NCBI GenBank assembly: GCA_025964555.1
Contig: JAOPYQ010000020.1
Location: 28,365-92,364, forward strand
Source: Thermoleophilia bacterium
Lineage (GTDB): Bacteria; Actinomycetota; Thermoleophilia; Gaiellales; SKUG01
Direction of reading: 5' to 3'
DNA: 64,000 nucleotides
The notes below the pieces were generated by a model that was not told the origin of the DNA, made no database searches, and saw only the letters and a list, made by a program, of their open reading frames with translations. Position 1 is the first letter of the stretch. Each line of letters starts with the position of its first letter. The position numbers and the translations under genes are program-made. Below are positions 33,987-43,500 of the stretch, piece by piece.

Positions 33987-34436
33987 ATGACCTTCGCCAT
34001 CCTGCACCTCGAACGCACGATCGACTCCTCGCACGTGATCCCCAACCATCCGGGCAAGTGCGCGCGGCTGCACGGACACACCTATCGCTTCCAGGTGTGG
34101 ATCAGCGGTCCGGTCGATGCCGAGACGGGGATGCTCGTCGACTTCTTCGACATCAAGCGCGAGATCGACGCGTGGGACCACCGCCACCTCAACGACGAAG
34201 TCGAGTTCGTCCCGACAGCAGAGCTGCTCGCTGCGGAGATGCGCCGGCGGCTGCTCGGCCACGTCGTTGCGAGCGTCGGTGACGATCGCGCGGAGCAGGT
34301 CGGCGTGCTGGTGCGACTGTGGGAGACCCCGTCGGGCTATGCGCAGGTTGGCTGGCTGACGAGCGATCCGGACGCGCCCGAGGGCGCGGCTTCGAACGCC
34401 GACGCGCTGCTCGAGACCACCGGCTCGGCGTCGTGA
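33987..34436 (+). CDS. queD: QueD, 6-carboxytetrahydropterin synthase
   Basis: A 149-residue protein of the PTPS fold. SSHVIPNHPGKCARLHGHTY carries the zinc-binding His residues and catalytic Cys; DFFDIKREIDAWDHRHLNDE holds the catalytic Asp/His pair; VRLWETPSGYAQV ends the fold. It converts dihydroneopterin triphosphate to 6-carboxytetrahydropterin in queuosine/7-deazaguanine synthesis. It overlaps queE as GTGA. Confidence 0.9.
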   Translation: MTFAILHLERTIDSSHVIPNHPGKCARLHGHTYRFQVWISGPVDAETGMLVDFFDIKREIDAWDHRHLNDEVEFVPTAELLAAEMRRRLLGHVVASVGDDRAEQVGVLVRLWETPSGYAQVGWLTSDPDAPEGAASNADALLETTGSAS

Positions 34437-35197
34437 GCGACGCGCTCGACACCGCGACGCCGCACGGCTCGCTCGAGCCGCCCGCCACGCGCCCGGGCAC
34501 GCTGCCGATCGTCGAGCTGTTCCACTCGATCCAAGGTGAGGGCACGCGCACCGGCGAGCCGTCGACGTTCATCCGCTTCGCCGGCTGCAACCTGCGCTGC
34601 ACGTGGTGCGACACGCCGTACTCGTGGACGAAGGAAGGCGTGAAGGCCGCGGTCCACACGCAGCTCGACGTGCTCGCGGACCAGGTTACCGAGCGCGCCG
34701 TGGTGCTCACCGGCGGCGAGCCGATGCTGCATCGTCGCCGGCTCAAGCCGTTCATCGCGGAGCTGCGCGATCGCGGCATCGACCACATCACGGTCGAGAC
34801 CAACGCCACGATCTTCGATCCGGACCTCGTGCTCGACGTCGACCTGTGGTCGCTGTCACCGAAGCTGCCCGGCAGCGGCGAGGTGGCCGACACCGCGATC
34901 ATCGGTCGATACCTGCGCGGCGCGAGCGATCGCACGCAGCTCAAGTTCGTGATCGTGGAGGAGGGCGACCTCGCCGCGATGTGGGACCTGCTCGAGCGCG
35001 TCGGCGAGGAGCTGCCCGGCCCCGTGCTGCTGCAGCCCGACGGCACGCGCTCCGACTACGACCGCGTGCTGCGCGTGCTCGCCGAGCAGGTCATGACCGA
35101 CGACGGCCTCTGGCGCGGCGTACCGCGCCGATCGCTCGTGCGCGTGATGAGCCAGGTCCATCGCGTGGCGTGGGGACCGGCGGCGCGCGGGGTGTAG
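34433..35197 (+). CDS. queE: QueE, 7-carboxy-7-deazaguanine synthase
   Basis: A 254-residue radical SAM enzyme. LFHSIQGEGTRTGEPSTFIR and FAGCNLRCTWCDTPYSWTKE give the CxxxCxxC cluster motif; VVLTGGEPMLH is the SAM-binding GGEP. It converts 6-carboxytetrahydropterin from QueD into 7-carboxy-7-deazaguanine. GTG start at 34433 overlaps the queD stop. QueC and a GTP cyclohydrolase, needed to complete preQ0, are not in the window. Confidence 0.92.
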   Translation: MSDALDTATPHGSLEPPATRPGTLPIVELFHSIQGEGTRTGEPSTFIRFAGCNLRCTWCDTPYSWTKEGVKAAVHTQLDVLADQVTERAVVLTGGEPMLHRRRLKPFIAELRDRGIDHITVETNATIFDPDLVLDVDLWSLSPKLPGSGEVADTAIIGRYLRGASDRTQLKFVIVEEGDLAAMWDLLERVGEELPGPVLLQPDGTRSDYDRVLRVLAEQVMTDDGLWRGVPRRSLVRVMSQVHRVAWGPAARGV

Positions 35198-35198
35198 G

Positions 35199-35585
35199 TC
35201 AGCGAATCTGGCGGATGTCAGCTTCGGGAATGTCGAGGCCGTCCCAGTCGCGATCTGCGGTAACGATGAGCGAGTCGTGGACGATTCCGGTTGCGATGCA
35301 GGATCGATCGACGAAGCCCGTCCCGGTGTTCCGAGTTCGTGCTTCGAGCTGCGCCGTGATGTCCCGAACGTCATCATCGAACGGGAGGACGATGAGTTCC
35401 AGGTCGTCGAGGTCCTGACGTGCAGCAACGACGTCCGCTCCGCCGCGCATCAGGCGGGAGATCACTTCGCTCGTGCAGGTTCGTGGAACCGCGCATGGCT
35501 GCGTGTCGAGCAGGAGATCCAGGTCGGGGTGACCGGGTTCCTGCTGCAGCACGGCGAGGATGGCGGATGAGTCGAGCACGATCAC
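35199..35585 (-). CDS. PIN-domain ribonuclease toxin (VapC-like)
   Basis: A 128-residue PIN domain protein. MIVLDSSAILAVLQQE carries the first acidic residue, TSEVISRL the second, and GFVDRSCIATGIVHDSLIVT followed by ADRDW the third and fourth. These acidic residues bind metal for RNA cleavage in VapC toxins. Its ATG overlaps the antitoxin stop by four bases, so toxin translation depends on antitoxin translation. Confidence 0.85.
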   Translation of the reverse strand: MIVLDSSAILAVLQQEPGHPDLDLLLDTQPCAVPRTCTSEVISRLMRGGADVVAARQDLDDLELIVLPFDDDVRDITAQLEARTRNTGTGFVDRSCIATGIVHDSLIVTADRDWDGLDIPEADIRQIR

Positions 35586-35866
35586 GATCGCGCGTCCTTG
35601 GCCTCTTCTCGCGCTGCCTCGGCTCGGCGGTCCGCGATCAGTTCCTCGACCATGTTCGTCCCGTCGGGATTCCGGTCGCGGACACGCTGGCGAATGCGTT
35701 CGAGATTGGCCCGATACGTGAGGATGCGAAGTTCACCGTCGATGACGCGAGCAACAAGGCGTACTCCCTCGTCGAAGCCGAGTTCGGACCGGATCTCTGC
35801 AGGAACGACGATGCGCCCCTGCTTGCCCATCCGGAGGGGACTGACCTGCTTCGGAGATGCTGCCAT
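35582..35866 (-). CDS. AbrB/SpoVT-type antitoxin (VapB-like)
   Basis: A 94-residue protein with the swapped-hairpin AbrB fold (GKQGRIVVPAEIRSELGFDE), which binds DNA in the operon promoter and partners with the PIN toxin, and a basic/acidic helical C-terminus (MVEELIADRRAEAAREEAKD) suited to gripping the toxin. Leaderless start by TAGAAT-N6-ATG. Confidence 0.85.
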   Translation of the reverse strand: MAASPKQVSPLRMGKQGRIVVPAEIRSELGFDEGVRLVARVIDGELRILTYRANLERIRQRVRDRNPDGTNMVEELIADRRAEAAREEAKDARS

Positions 35867-35872
35867 GACCTG

Positions 35873-35878
35873 ATTCTA
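35873..35878 (-). promoter_or_regulatory. -10 box for the VapBC-like operon
   Basis: TAGAAT on the minus strand, six bases before the antitoxin ATG at 35866; the best match to TATAAT among the leaderless boxes. Confidence 0.55.
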
Positions 35879-35947
35879 CCACGCGAGCGCGGCATGCCAC
35901 GTCCCGGTGGACATGCCACTTGCCTGCACATTGCAGGATTGTGCGAG

Positions 35948-36694
35948 CTATGCGGTCTCGCCGGTCGTCGATGACGCCGTGAGCCCGGCGAGCTCGTCGT
36001 TCGAGTATTCATCGTGGAGCCGACCGAACGAATACGTCGGGTGCTGCGGCCAGCCCTCGGGCGAGACCTCGAACGTCTCCTGCCGGCCGAACACCGTCAT
36101 GTCGACGAGCGGCACGCCGTCGACTCCGCGCCCCCACGTCGCGTAGGTGCGGAAAACTCGTTCGCCATCGCGCACGAACGCGCTCAGCGCGAAGCTGCCC
36201 GGCCCGTACGGCGACGGGTGGATCGCCTCGCGCGTGTCGGTGCCGCTGGTCGACCACACCGGAATGTCCGTGCGATCCATCCGCTGCATGTACGCCCGGA
36301 ACTCGTCGATGGGCGCGGCGGCCTCCATCGCGAAGGTGATGTCGGACGCGTTCATGTGCGTCAGGTGCGTGGGCACGTGGTCGGTGAACATCGAGCAGCC
36401 ACCGCAGGGCGCATCGTCGTTCGGCTTGAGCATGTGGTGGTAGAGCAGCAGCTGTCGACGACCCTCGAACACGTCGAGCAGCGTGACCGTTCCGTGCGGG
36501 CCGACGAGCTCGAGCGTGGCGTCGACTTCGACCATCGGTAGGCGGCGGCGCTTGGCGGCAACGGCATCCATGGCGCGCGTGTGCGCCTTCTCGAGCTCCA
36601 TGAGCTCCGCGCGGGCAGCGTCCCACTCGGCCTGCGACACGATTGGCGGCAGCGCCGTGTCGGCGTGCGGGCGTGGCGTGGTGTGCGTGGTCAT
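35948..36694 (-). CDS. DUF899 family thioredoxin-like protein
   Basis: A 248-residue protein of the DUF899 family. RRRLPMVEVDATLELVGPHG and TVTLLDVFEGRRQLLLYHHM, with DAPCGGCSMFTDHVPTHLTH carrying the CxxC pair, are characteristic. The fold is thioredoxin-like; the biological reaction is not established. ATG 36694 follows AGGAGCTCG. It ends 81 bases from the antitoxin start. Confidence 0.88.
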   Translation of the reverse strand: MTTHTTPRPHADTALPPIVSQAEWDAARAELMELEKAHTRAMDAVAAKRRRLPMVEVDATLELVGPHGTVTLLDVFEGRRQLLLYHHMLKPNDDAPCGGCSMFTDHVPTHLTHMNASDITFAMEAAAPIDEFRAYMQRMDRTDIPVWSTSGTDTREAIHPSPYGPGSFALSAFVRDGERVFRTYATWGRGVDGVPLVDMTVFGRQETFEVSPEGWPQHPTYSFGRLHDEYSNDELAGLTASSTTGETA

Positions 36695-36760
36695 CTCGAG
36701 CTCCTGTTCGGGGACGGGCGGTGCCTACCCCGACTCGTGAGAGTCACGCAACGGCGCGCA

Positions 36761-37936
36761 TCAGCCGAGCGCGCGCGGCAACGCCTCGGCGACGCGTTCG
36801 AGCTCGAGGTCCGAGCACGTCGCGGCGGGATACAACGTGATGGAAGAGCCGTCGAGTCCCGATGGCACCACGAGCACGCGGTGCTCGTCGAGCAGTCGCT
36901 TGGCGAGCTGCATGCCGCCGCCGGGCGTGCCCGTGTCGAGCGCCCACAGCAGGCCCGTGCCGCGCAGCTGCATGCCCGCGGCTTCCGCGATCGGCTCGAG
37001 CAGTGCCTGCCACGCAGCGCCGGCCGCCTCCAGCTCGGCGCCGCGCGACTGCAGCGCGCCGATCGAATGGAGGATGCCCGCGCTCGCGAGCGGATCCCCG
37101 ATCGACGTGCTCGTGTGCGCCGGCTCGACCGCGCCACGATCCCACGCAGCTGCCGCGACTTCCGCGCGCGACACGACCGCGCTCGCCACGATGCCGCTGC
37201 CGATCGCCTTGCCGAGGCAGACGATGTCCGGGCGCGCGTCCGCGATGGCCTCGGCGATCGTCGCGCCCGTCCGCCCCGCGCCGCACAGCACTGCGTCGAA
37301 GATGAGCAGCGCGCCCACGCGGTCGCATTCTTCGCGCAGCAGCGACAGGAACCACGACGGCGGCGGGATCACGCCCGCGCGGCCCTGCCACGGCTCCACG
37401 ACCACGCACGCGACCTCGTTCGTCATCGCCGGCACAACGCCCCACGGAGCCCAGGTCGTCGTCGTCGGTATCTGTCGCCAGAACGGGTCGCGAAACTGTG
37501 CTCCGTGCGTCACCGCGAGCGCGAGCCCGAAGGTGCCGTGATAGCCGCCCTCGAACGCCACCATGCCGTCGCGGCCGGTTGCGCGCAGCGCAGTCTTGAT
37601 GGCCGTCTCCACTGCTTCGCTGCCGGTGTGCAGCACGAGCGATCGCCAGTCGGTGACGTCGTCGTGCAGCTCCTGCGCCACCCGCACGCACAGCGCGGCG
37701 CACGCCTTGTCGCGCAGCTCGTGGCCGTACAGGTCGCCGACGCCAGGCGCCGCTCCGAGGGCGTCGCCGTCGAGCGGCAGGTCGTGGCCCCACAGTCGCG
37801 ATCCGAAGACCATCGCGAGGTCGAGCACCGGGGTCGGCGTCGGCAGGGCGCCGTAGAACATGCTCGTGCCGAGCGCGCCCGTGAAGGTCGGCGCGCCAGG
37901 CAGCCGGAACCCGGGGAACTCGAACGTCGCGCTCAA
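36761..37936 (-). CDS. Class III PLP aminotransferase (ornithine/acetylornithine-like)
   Basis: A 391-residue fold-type I aminotransferase. LVLHTGSEAVETAIKTALRA (substrate/PLP loop), FEGGYHGTFGLALAVTHG, VVEPWQGRAGVIPPP, LLIFDAVLCGAGRTGATIAE (PLP-binding Asp) and DIVCLGKAIGSGIVASAVVS with the PLP lysine. The likely start is TTG at 37936, which overlaps the proline dehydrogenase stop as TTGA; an ATG at 37861 would remove residues that fit the family. The partner gene points to proline/ornithine/arginine breakdown, but the amino donor is not certain. Confidence 0.8.
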   Translation of the reverse strand: MSATFEFPGFRLPGAPTFTGALGTSMFYGALPTPTPVLDLAMVFGSRLWGHDLPLDGDALGAAPGVGDLYGHELRDKACAALCVRVAQELHDDVTDWRSLVLHTGSEAVETAIKTALRATGRDGMVAFEGGYHGTFGLALAVTHGAQFRDPFWRQIPTTTTWAPWGVVPAMTNEVACVVVEPWQGRAGVIPPPSWFLSLLREECDRVGALLIFDAVLCGAGRTGATIAEAIADARPDIVCLGKAIGSGIVASAVVSRAEVAAAAWDRGAVEPAHTSTSIGDPLASAGILHSIGALQSRGAELEAAGAAWQALLEPIAEAAGMQLRGTGLLWALDTGTPGGGMQLAKRLLDEHRVLVVPSGLDGSSITLYPAATCSDLELERVAEALPRALG

Positions 37937-38910
37937 GCGTGCTTCGATCCGCCGGGTGTCAGTCGGCGCTTCCAGCCGAGCAGCGTCGCCTGCGCGACCT
38001 GCCCCGCGACGCGCGGGTTCTCGCGCAGGCGGCGCACGGAGTACTCGTACCACTGCGCGCCGAACGGCACGTACACGCGCATCGGGTGGCCCTGGTCGAC
38101 GAGGTCGTCGCGTCGCTCCTCGCGCACGCCGAGCAGCATCTGGAACTCGTACAGGTCGCGGCTCAGGTCCATGCGCTCGACCAGGTCGAGGCAGCCGGAG
38201 ATGAGCTTGTCGTCGTGCGTGGCGTAGGCGGCGTGGCAGCCGGCCTCGGCGAGGATCCGGCACAGGTCGAGGTAGGAGCGGTTGATGGTCGCCATGTCGC
38301 GCCACGCGAGCTCGAGCGGCTCGACGTAGATGCCCTTGACGACTCGCACGCGCGCGCCCTCGCTCGCGAGGGCCTCCACGTCGGCGCGGCTGCGCTTGAG
38401 GTAGGCCTGGATGACGATGCCGAGGTTGTCGCGACCGGCGTCGCGCAGCGAGCGGTACAGCTCGAGCGTGGCGTCGGTGTACGGCGTGTCTTCCATGTCC
38501 ACGCGCACGAAACCGCCGATCTGCTGCATGGCGGCGGCGATGGCGTCGACGTTCTCGTGCACGAGCGTGTCGTCGATCCCGAGGCCGAGCGCGGTGAGCT
38601 TCACGGACACGTTGCGCACGAGCGGCGTGGGGGCGTCGAGCTGGCCGAGCTCGGCAATCGCCTCGAGGTAGGCGTCGCGGGTGGCTTCGGCCTCCTCGCG
38701 GGAGGTGATCGCCTCGCCGAGCACGTCGAGGGTGGAGCCCATGCCGCGCGCGGCGAGCGACGTGACGACGCCGATCGCGCCGTCGAGCGTGTCACCGGCG
38801 ATGTACGGCGCCGACAGCCGCTGCACGAGCCGGCGCGGCATGATCGGCATGGTCTTGACGATCGCGCGGTCGATCAGGCGCGGCTCGGTAGTTGCAGGAG
38901 GCGGAGTCAT
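37933..38910 (-). CDS. Proline dehydrogenase
   Basis: A 325-residue FAD-dependent PRODH (TIM barrel). Motifs: RNVSVKLTALGLGID, RVDMEDTPYTDATLELYRSL, IVIQAYLKRSRADVEAL, RVVKGIYVEP, YATHDDKLISGCLDL, EFQMLLGVREE and YVPFGAQWYEYSVRRLRENP. It oxidises proline to pyrroline-5-carboxylate. It is a monofunctional enzyme; no P5C dehydrogenase is in view. TAGGAT lies nine bases before the ATG. Confidence 0.93.
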   Translation of the reverse strand: MTPPPATTEPRLIDRAIVKTMPIMPRRLVQRLSAPYIAGDTLDGAIGVVTSLAARGMGSTLDVLGEAITSREEAEATRDAYLEAIAELGQLDAPTPLVRNVSVKLTALGLGIDDTLVHENVDAIAAAMQQIGGFVRVDMEDTPYTDATLELYRSLRDAGRDNLGIVIQAYLKRSRADVEALASEGARVRVVKGIYVEPLELAWRDMATINRSYLDLCRILAEAGCHAAYATHDDKLISGCLDLVERMDLSRDLYEFQMLLGVREERRDDLVDQGHPMRVYVPFGAQWYEYSVRRLRENPRVAGQVAQATLLGWKRRLTPGGSKHA

Positions 38911-38955
38911 CGAGGCGGAATCCTACCGGTGGACGCGGCGGAGACCGCGCGGTTC

Positions 38956-39004
38956 CACTGCGTCCAGTGTTCCGGGGCGGGAGGCGGGATCTTCGGACGT
39001 AGTG
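38956..39004. repeat. Dispersed palindromic element type 2, copy C
   Basis: CACTGCGTCCAGTGTTCCGG at one end and CGGGATCTTCGGACGTAGTG at the other, imperfect inverted repeats. First of a tandem pair in the 374-base gap between proline dehydrogenase and the zinc-ribbon gene; matches the copies at 13060-13170. Confidence 0.7.
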
Positions 39005-39017
39005 GGCTCGGGTCGGG

Positions 39018-39066
39018 CACTTCGTCCAGTCATCCGGTGCTGTGTCGCGGAAATCCGGACGCAGTC
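39018..39066. repeat. Dispersed palindromic element type 2, copy D
   Basis: CACTTCGTCCAGTCATCCGG at one end and AATCCGGACGCAGTC at the other. Second copy of the tandem pair. The rest of this gap up to 39284 shows no gene; a strong G-rich ribosome-binding site (GGGGGGAGGGG) is at its end. Confidence 0.65.
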
Positions 39067-39284
39067 ACCCAGATCGGTGGGTCGCGACAGGTGATCGCCT
39101 CCGTCGACCGGATCGGTCGGCCGGATCAGGCGCGAGGTGCGGAGTGGCGCGGCGCGCGTGCGGGTTCGCTCCGGCCATTTGCAGGTCACCGCACGTGCGT
39201 CGTTTCGGAATCCCGCCAGCGACCACAATTGAGGACGACTGGCCGATGCCCGCGGCCGGCACCTCTGGGGGGAGGGGATTCGCC

Positions 39285-39620
39285 ATGGACGATCGTCATG
39301 AAGCATTGCTGCCAGGAAGCCACGAGTGCGTGGGGTGTGGTGGCTTGACCTTCCGCCAGCGCGAGGACGCGCTCTGTCCGCGATGCGCGTTCGAGGCGGA
39401 AAGCCTCATTGAACGCATCGAGCTCGACGGCCTCGCCCACGACCTGCAGCTCATGACCGAGTTCGATGCGTACTACCGCCAGCGCGAGGAGCAGCGCAAG
39501 CGCTTCAAGAAGCTCGGCGGGAACGTGTTCGGCAAGCGTCCGGCGCTCGATCCGGTGGCACGCCCGCCGATCGACCTCACGCCGGCGCCGTTCTGGCTGG
39601 GTCTGCGCGACGCGGGATAG
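39285..39620 (+). CDS. Small zinc-ribbon protein
   Basis: A 111-residue protein with two Cys pairs, CVGCGG and CPRC, spaced 16 residues apart (likely zinc ribbon), followed by a helical region (LDGLAHDLQLMTEFDAYYRQ, REEQRKRFKKLGGN) and a Pro-rich C-terminus (DPVARPPIDLTPAPFWLGLR). ATG 39285 sits after a strong ribosome-binding site. Unrecognised; may bind nucleic acid or protein. Confidence 0.65.
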   Translation: MDDRHEALLPGSHECVGCGGLTFRQREDALCPRCAFEAESLIERIELDGLAHDLQLMTEFDAYYRQREEQRKRFKKLGGNVFGKRPALDPVARPPIDLTPAPFWLGLRDAG

Positions 39621-39637
39621 CCGCCTCGGCAACGCTC

Positions 39638-39667
39638 GCGGCCATGGGCGGCAACCGCCGTGGCCGC
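39638..39667 (+). terminator. Hairpin after the zinc-ribbon gene
   Basis: GCGGCCA and TGGCCGC, with inner GGCGG/CCGCC, form a 30-base hairpin 17 bases after the stop. Confidence 0.55.
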
Positions 39668-39763
39668 ACGAGGACGCATCCGGAGAAGTGCCCTTGTCAG
39701 GGCGGGGCGGTGACGCGACGACACGGCGTCACGCATCGAACCCGTCCTCAGGAGCTTCACCGG

Positions 39764-40534
39764 ATGCGCACTGCTTATCGACGCCCGATCGCCACGTCAC
39801 TGCTGCTGGTCGGCTCCATGGTCCTCTTCGCCGGCTGCGGCGATGAAGGCGCTCACCTGCCAGCCGGGATGACCGGCTCGTCCGCCGCGTACTCCTCGTC
39901 GGGCACCGACGGGGTGAGCGACCTGCTGGGCGGCGACCCCGGACCGACGACCGCCGGCGTCACGTCGCAGATCGACGATCCGGTGCTCGCAGGCTACGAC
40001 GGCATCGACGAGATCGGCGGGCTCGGCACCGACGACGTCTTCGGTCGCGCGATCTCGGACTGGAACGAGACCGAGGGCGCGATGAGCGGGCTCGACTCCG
40101 ACATCGGCTTCGACGACCCCGGCTTCGAGCCGGTCGGATACGGCGGCGGCTACGGCCGCGGCTACGGAAACTCGGGCTTCGATTCCGGATACGGCTCCGG
40201 CAACGGCCTCATGACGGCTGCGGTCGGCAACGGCGGCTGGGGCGGCAACTCCGGTCTCATGAACGCCGGCTTCGAGGATCCGGGCTTCGCGGACCCGGGC
40301 CTCGACGCGGGCATGGTCGATCCAGGGTTCGAGGATCCGGGCTTCGCCGATCCGGGCTTCGACGCAGGTATCGCCGATCAGGGCTTCGTGGATCCTGGCT
40401 TCTCGGCGGGCGCCGCCGACGTCGGCTTCGATCCGGGTGTCGCGGATGTCGGGTTCGATCCGGGCATCGCGGATGCGGGCGTCGCGGACATCGGCATCGA
40501 CGCCGGAGCCGGCATCGAGGGCATGGTCTTCTAG
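39764..40534 (+). CDS. Lipoprotein with DPGF-type repeats
   Basis: A 256-residue lipoprotein: N-terminal signal with lipobox (TSLLLVGSMVLFAGCGDEG; Cys25 lipidated), a Ser/Gly/Asp-rich part, a Gly/Tyr-rich stretch (GYGGGYGRGYGNSGFDSGYG) and about twelve repeats of DPGFxDPG / DAGxxDxG. No Cys or catalytic motif beyond the lipobox. Probably an acidic, Ca2+-binding-like or disordered surface protein. Its stop lies seven bases from the convergent giant-protein stop. Confidence 0.75.
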   Translation: MRTAYRRPIATSLLLVGSMVLFAGCGDEGAHLPAGMTGSSAAYSSSGTDGVSDLLGGDPGPTTAGVTSQIDDPVLAGYDGIDEIGGLGTDDVFGRAISDWNETEGAMSGLDSDIGFDDPGFEPVGYGGGYGRGYGNSGFDSGYGSGNGLMTAAVGNGGWGGNSGLMNAGFEDPGFADPGLDAGMVDPGFEDPGFADPGFDAGIADQGFVDPGFSAGAADVGFDPGVADVGFDPGIADAGVADIGIDAGAGIEGMVF

Positions 40535-40541
40535 CCCGCGA

Positions 40542-43500
40542 CTACCATGTCAGCACGTCAGTTCCGGTGACGGCCGCGCCTTCTGGTGCGGCCGTCGTCG
40601 TCACGGTGCTCGCCGATGTCACCGCGTCTGAGGCGCCCTGCGTCGCGCGCAGCTCGCGCATGCGGGCCAGCAGCTCACCCTGCGACTGCAGGCGGCCGAG
40701 CTCGGCGTACTCGGGATGGATGTCGTAGCCGTCAGGGCGTTCGCCATCGAGGCGCTCGAGGTTCCGTCGCACGAGCCGGCGCGCGTCCTTGAGCAGGTCC
40801 TTCAGCGCGGGGTCGACCTCGTCCATGCGCGTGAGGACCTTGCGTACCTGCAGCAGGTCACGCTCCGCGACATCAGTACCGTCGTAGCCAGCGTGGGACA
40901 CCTTCTGCAGCCACGCGCTCAGCAGCGTCTCGTCGGTGAGGGTCGCGCGCGCCGCCGCCTTCTTGCCGGTCAGGTCGGTCAGCAGGCTTCGATCGATCGT
41001 CCCGCTCTTCACGCTCTCGATGACGCGAGCACGACCGATCGGCGACTCGGTCGTCGCCCACCGTCGCAGCTTGTCGAACTCGGCGCGAGCGTCGCCGTCG
41101 GAGCTCGGAAGCCACTCGCCGTCGGCGATCTCGCGCCACGAGTAGTCCCCGGTCTCCGGCATCGCGGGACGCCTGCCCGTGGGCAGCTCGTCGAGCAGCG
41201 CGAGCTGGTGGAGGTCGAAGAACGAGACGTCGTCGACCGTCCCCAGCCCGACGCGCACGGCAGCGCGCTCGAGCACCTCGGGATCGACCGGGGGATCCTG
41301 CGCGAGCAGCTGCTGGAGACGCTGGGTGCGCAGGCCGCCCCAGATGTTGGAGTAGTCGGTGTCGCCGACCGCATCGAGTTCCTGCATCTCCTGGCGCAGC
41401 GCCCCGGCGATCTGCGGCCGTCGATCCTTCGACAGCGCTGCGATCGCCGACAGCTCGTGGCGCGCCCACGCTCCGTCCGGCGTGTCGAGCAGCTCATCGA
41501 GGCGCGCGGTTGCCCGGGCCGGGTCGAACGAGGGATCGGCGAGCAGGCGCTCGCGCAGGCGGCCGCGACGGAGGTTGTCGAACTCGATGCGCGCCTCGTC
41601 ATACTCCGACGGCAGCATGCCTTCGTCGGCCAGGCCCTTCACGTTGATCGACGCCGCGCGCGGGAAATGCGGGCGACGGTCCTTCGGCAGGTCGCGGTAC
41701 GCGACGAGCAGGTCCAGGTCGCGCTGCGTGATGTCGGCGTCGGGCTTGAGCAGGATCGCATCGAGGCGCGCGTCGGCGACATCGCGCGTGATCGATGGAT
41801 CGCCGATGATGCGAGCTCGGTCGCGCAATCGTCGGATCGCGTCGAGTTCGTCGACGAGTACGTGCCCGTGGACGTTTCCTTCGGCGAGCTCCCACGCGGC
41901 ATCCGTCCAGGTCGTGCCGTTCATCGTGGCCGGAAGCTTCGGGCGGAGGGGCTTCGGGAGGTTCTCGATGGCCGCCAGGAAACGCACCTGTTCGACATCG
42001 ACGGCCTCCTGGTCGAGCCCTCGGTCCAGCAGGACGTCGAGGCGAGCGAGCACGGAATCCTTCGTCGTTGTCGGGTCGGCCGCCAAGCGACGCGCGAGCC
42101 GGTGCACGCGCAGCTGCTCGAAGTCCGCGTGTGCGATGTCGTCGTCGAGCGGTCGATCCTGGTCGAGCACCCGACCCATGTGTCCGCGCTCGTCCTCGAC
42201 GGTCGTCAGCCACGGCGCCTTGCCGCTGGGCATCCGCTCGAAGGTCGCGATCCGCTGCATGTCGCGAAGGTCGACGTCGTCAGTCGGCTTGGCGAGGATC
42301 GCATCGAGCTCCGCCTCGAGCGACTGGCGAGTTGCCGACGGATCGGCGTCGAGCCTCTTCGCGGCGAGCCCGGTGCGCAGGTTGGCGACCTCCTGGTAGG
42401 TGAGCATGTCCTCCTCGGGGCCTCCCCGCAGCGCCAGGTCGCTCCAGGACCGACGCGTGACGGCCTCCGGCAGATCGGGCCGTGCACGCGCAGGAAGGCT
42501 CGTCAGGCGATCGATGCGATGCAGGTGTGCTTCGGTGATCGCGTCGTCCGGCAGCGACAGGATGCTCGCGAGTTCGTCCGACACGGCGACCTTCGTCGCT
42601 GCGGGGGCGGCGAGCAGGGCTGCGCGCTCGTGTCGCCAGGCGATGTCGTCGACGACGGCGACGTCCTCGTCGACGACCGCCGTGCGCAGTCGCGACGCAA
42701 GCTTGTCGAGGGATGGAGGCCGCTGCCCCGTCGGGAGCGCCGCCCATGCCGCGAGCTCCGGGAGCGCGGCGTCTTTGTTCGGCGCAGCGAGGTGTCGCGC
42801 GACGTCCCGGTCGGTCGGCAGCGCACCGAGATCTCCGCGCGCGGTCCGTATCGTGCGCACGTCCAGGTCGACGAGGCGACCGTCGTTCGCCGATGCGAGG
42901 CGGTCGATCAGCTTCGAGCGCCAGCCAGAACTCCCGGCAGCTCCGAACACGGCATCTGCGTCGACGCTGGCGAGCTCGGCCAGTCGCCACGCGCGCTCGA
43001 CATCCGGCTCGTCCGCGGCGAGCAGTTCGTGCGCCGCCCTCGCGGCCGTGCCATCGGCATGGTGCGTGTTGGCCCACATCGCGAGCACGTTGTCGCCCAG
43101 GTCGTCGCTGCTTCGATACGCGCTGGCGAGCGATCCGGCACCGGTCTCGGAGGAGCCGATCGCGGGGCGCAGCGAGTCCGGGAGCGATTCCAGGGTCGCG
43201 AGGAAGCGCAGGTCGTCGTCCTCCAATGCACTCAGTGGCGCCTCGAGCAGCTGGAGCGCGCGAGCCTTGAGCGCCTCCGGCCCCTCCATGTCCGCAAGCA
43301 GCTCGATCTCGCTGCGATGCAGGTCGTCGAGCTCGACGTGGCCGTCGACCTCGTGGATCCACGTCGGCAACCTGCGCGCGCCGTCACCAGCGCCGTCGTC
43401 GAGACCCTGCAGCGCCCTGCGCATCACGTCCACGTCGACGGGACGGCCCTCGCGCGCGCGGCGCAGCTGGTCCGTGAGCAGCGAGTGCGATGCCTCGGCG

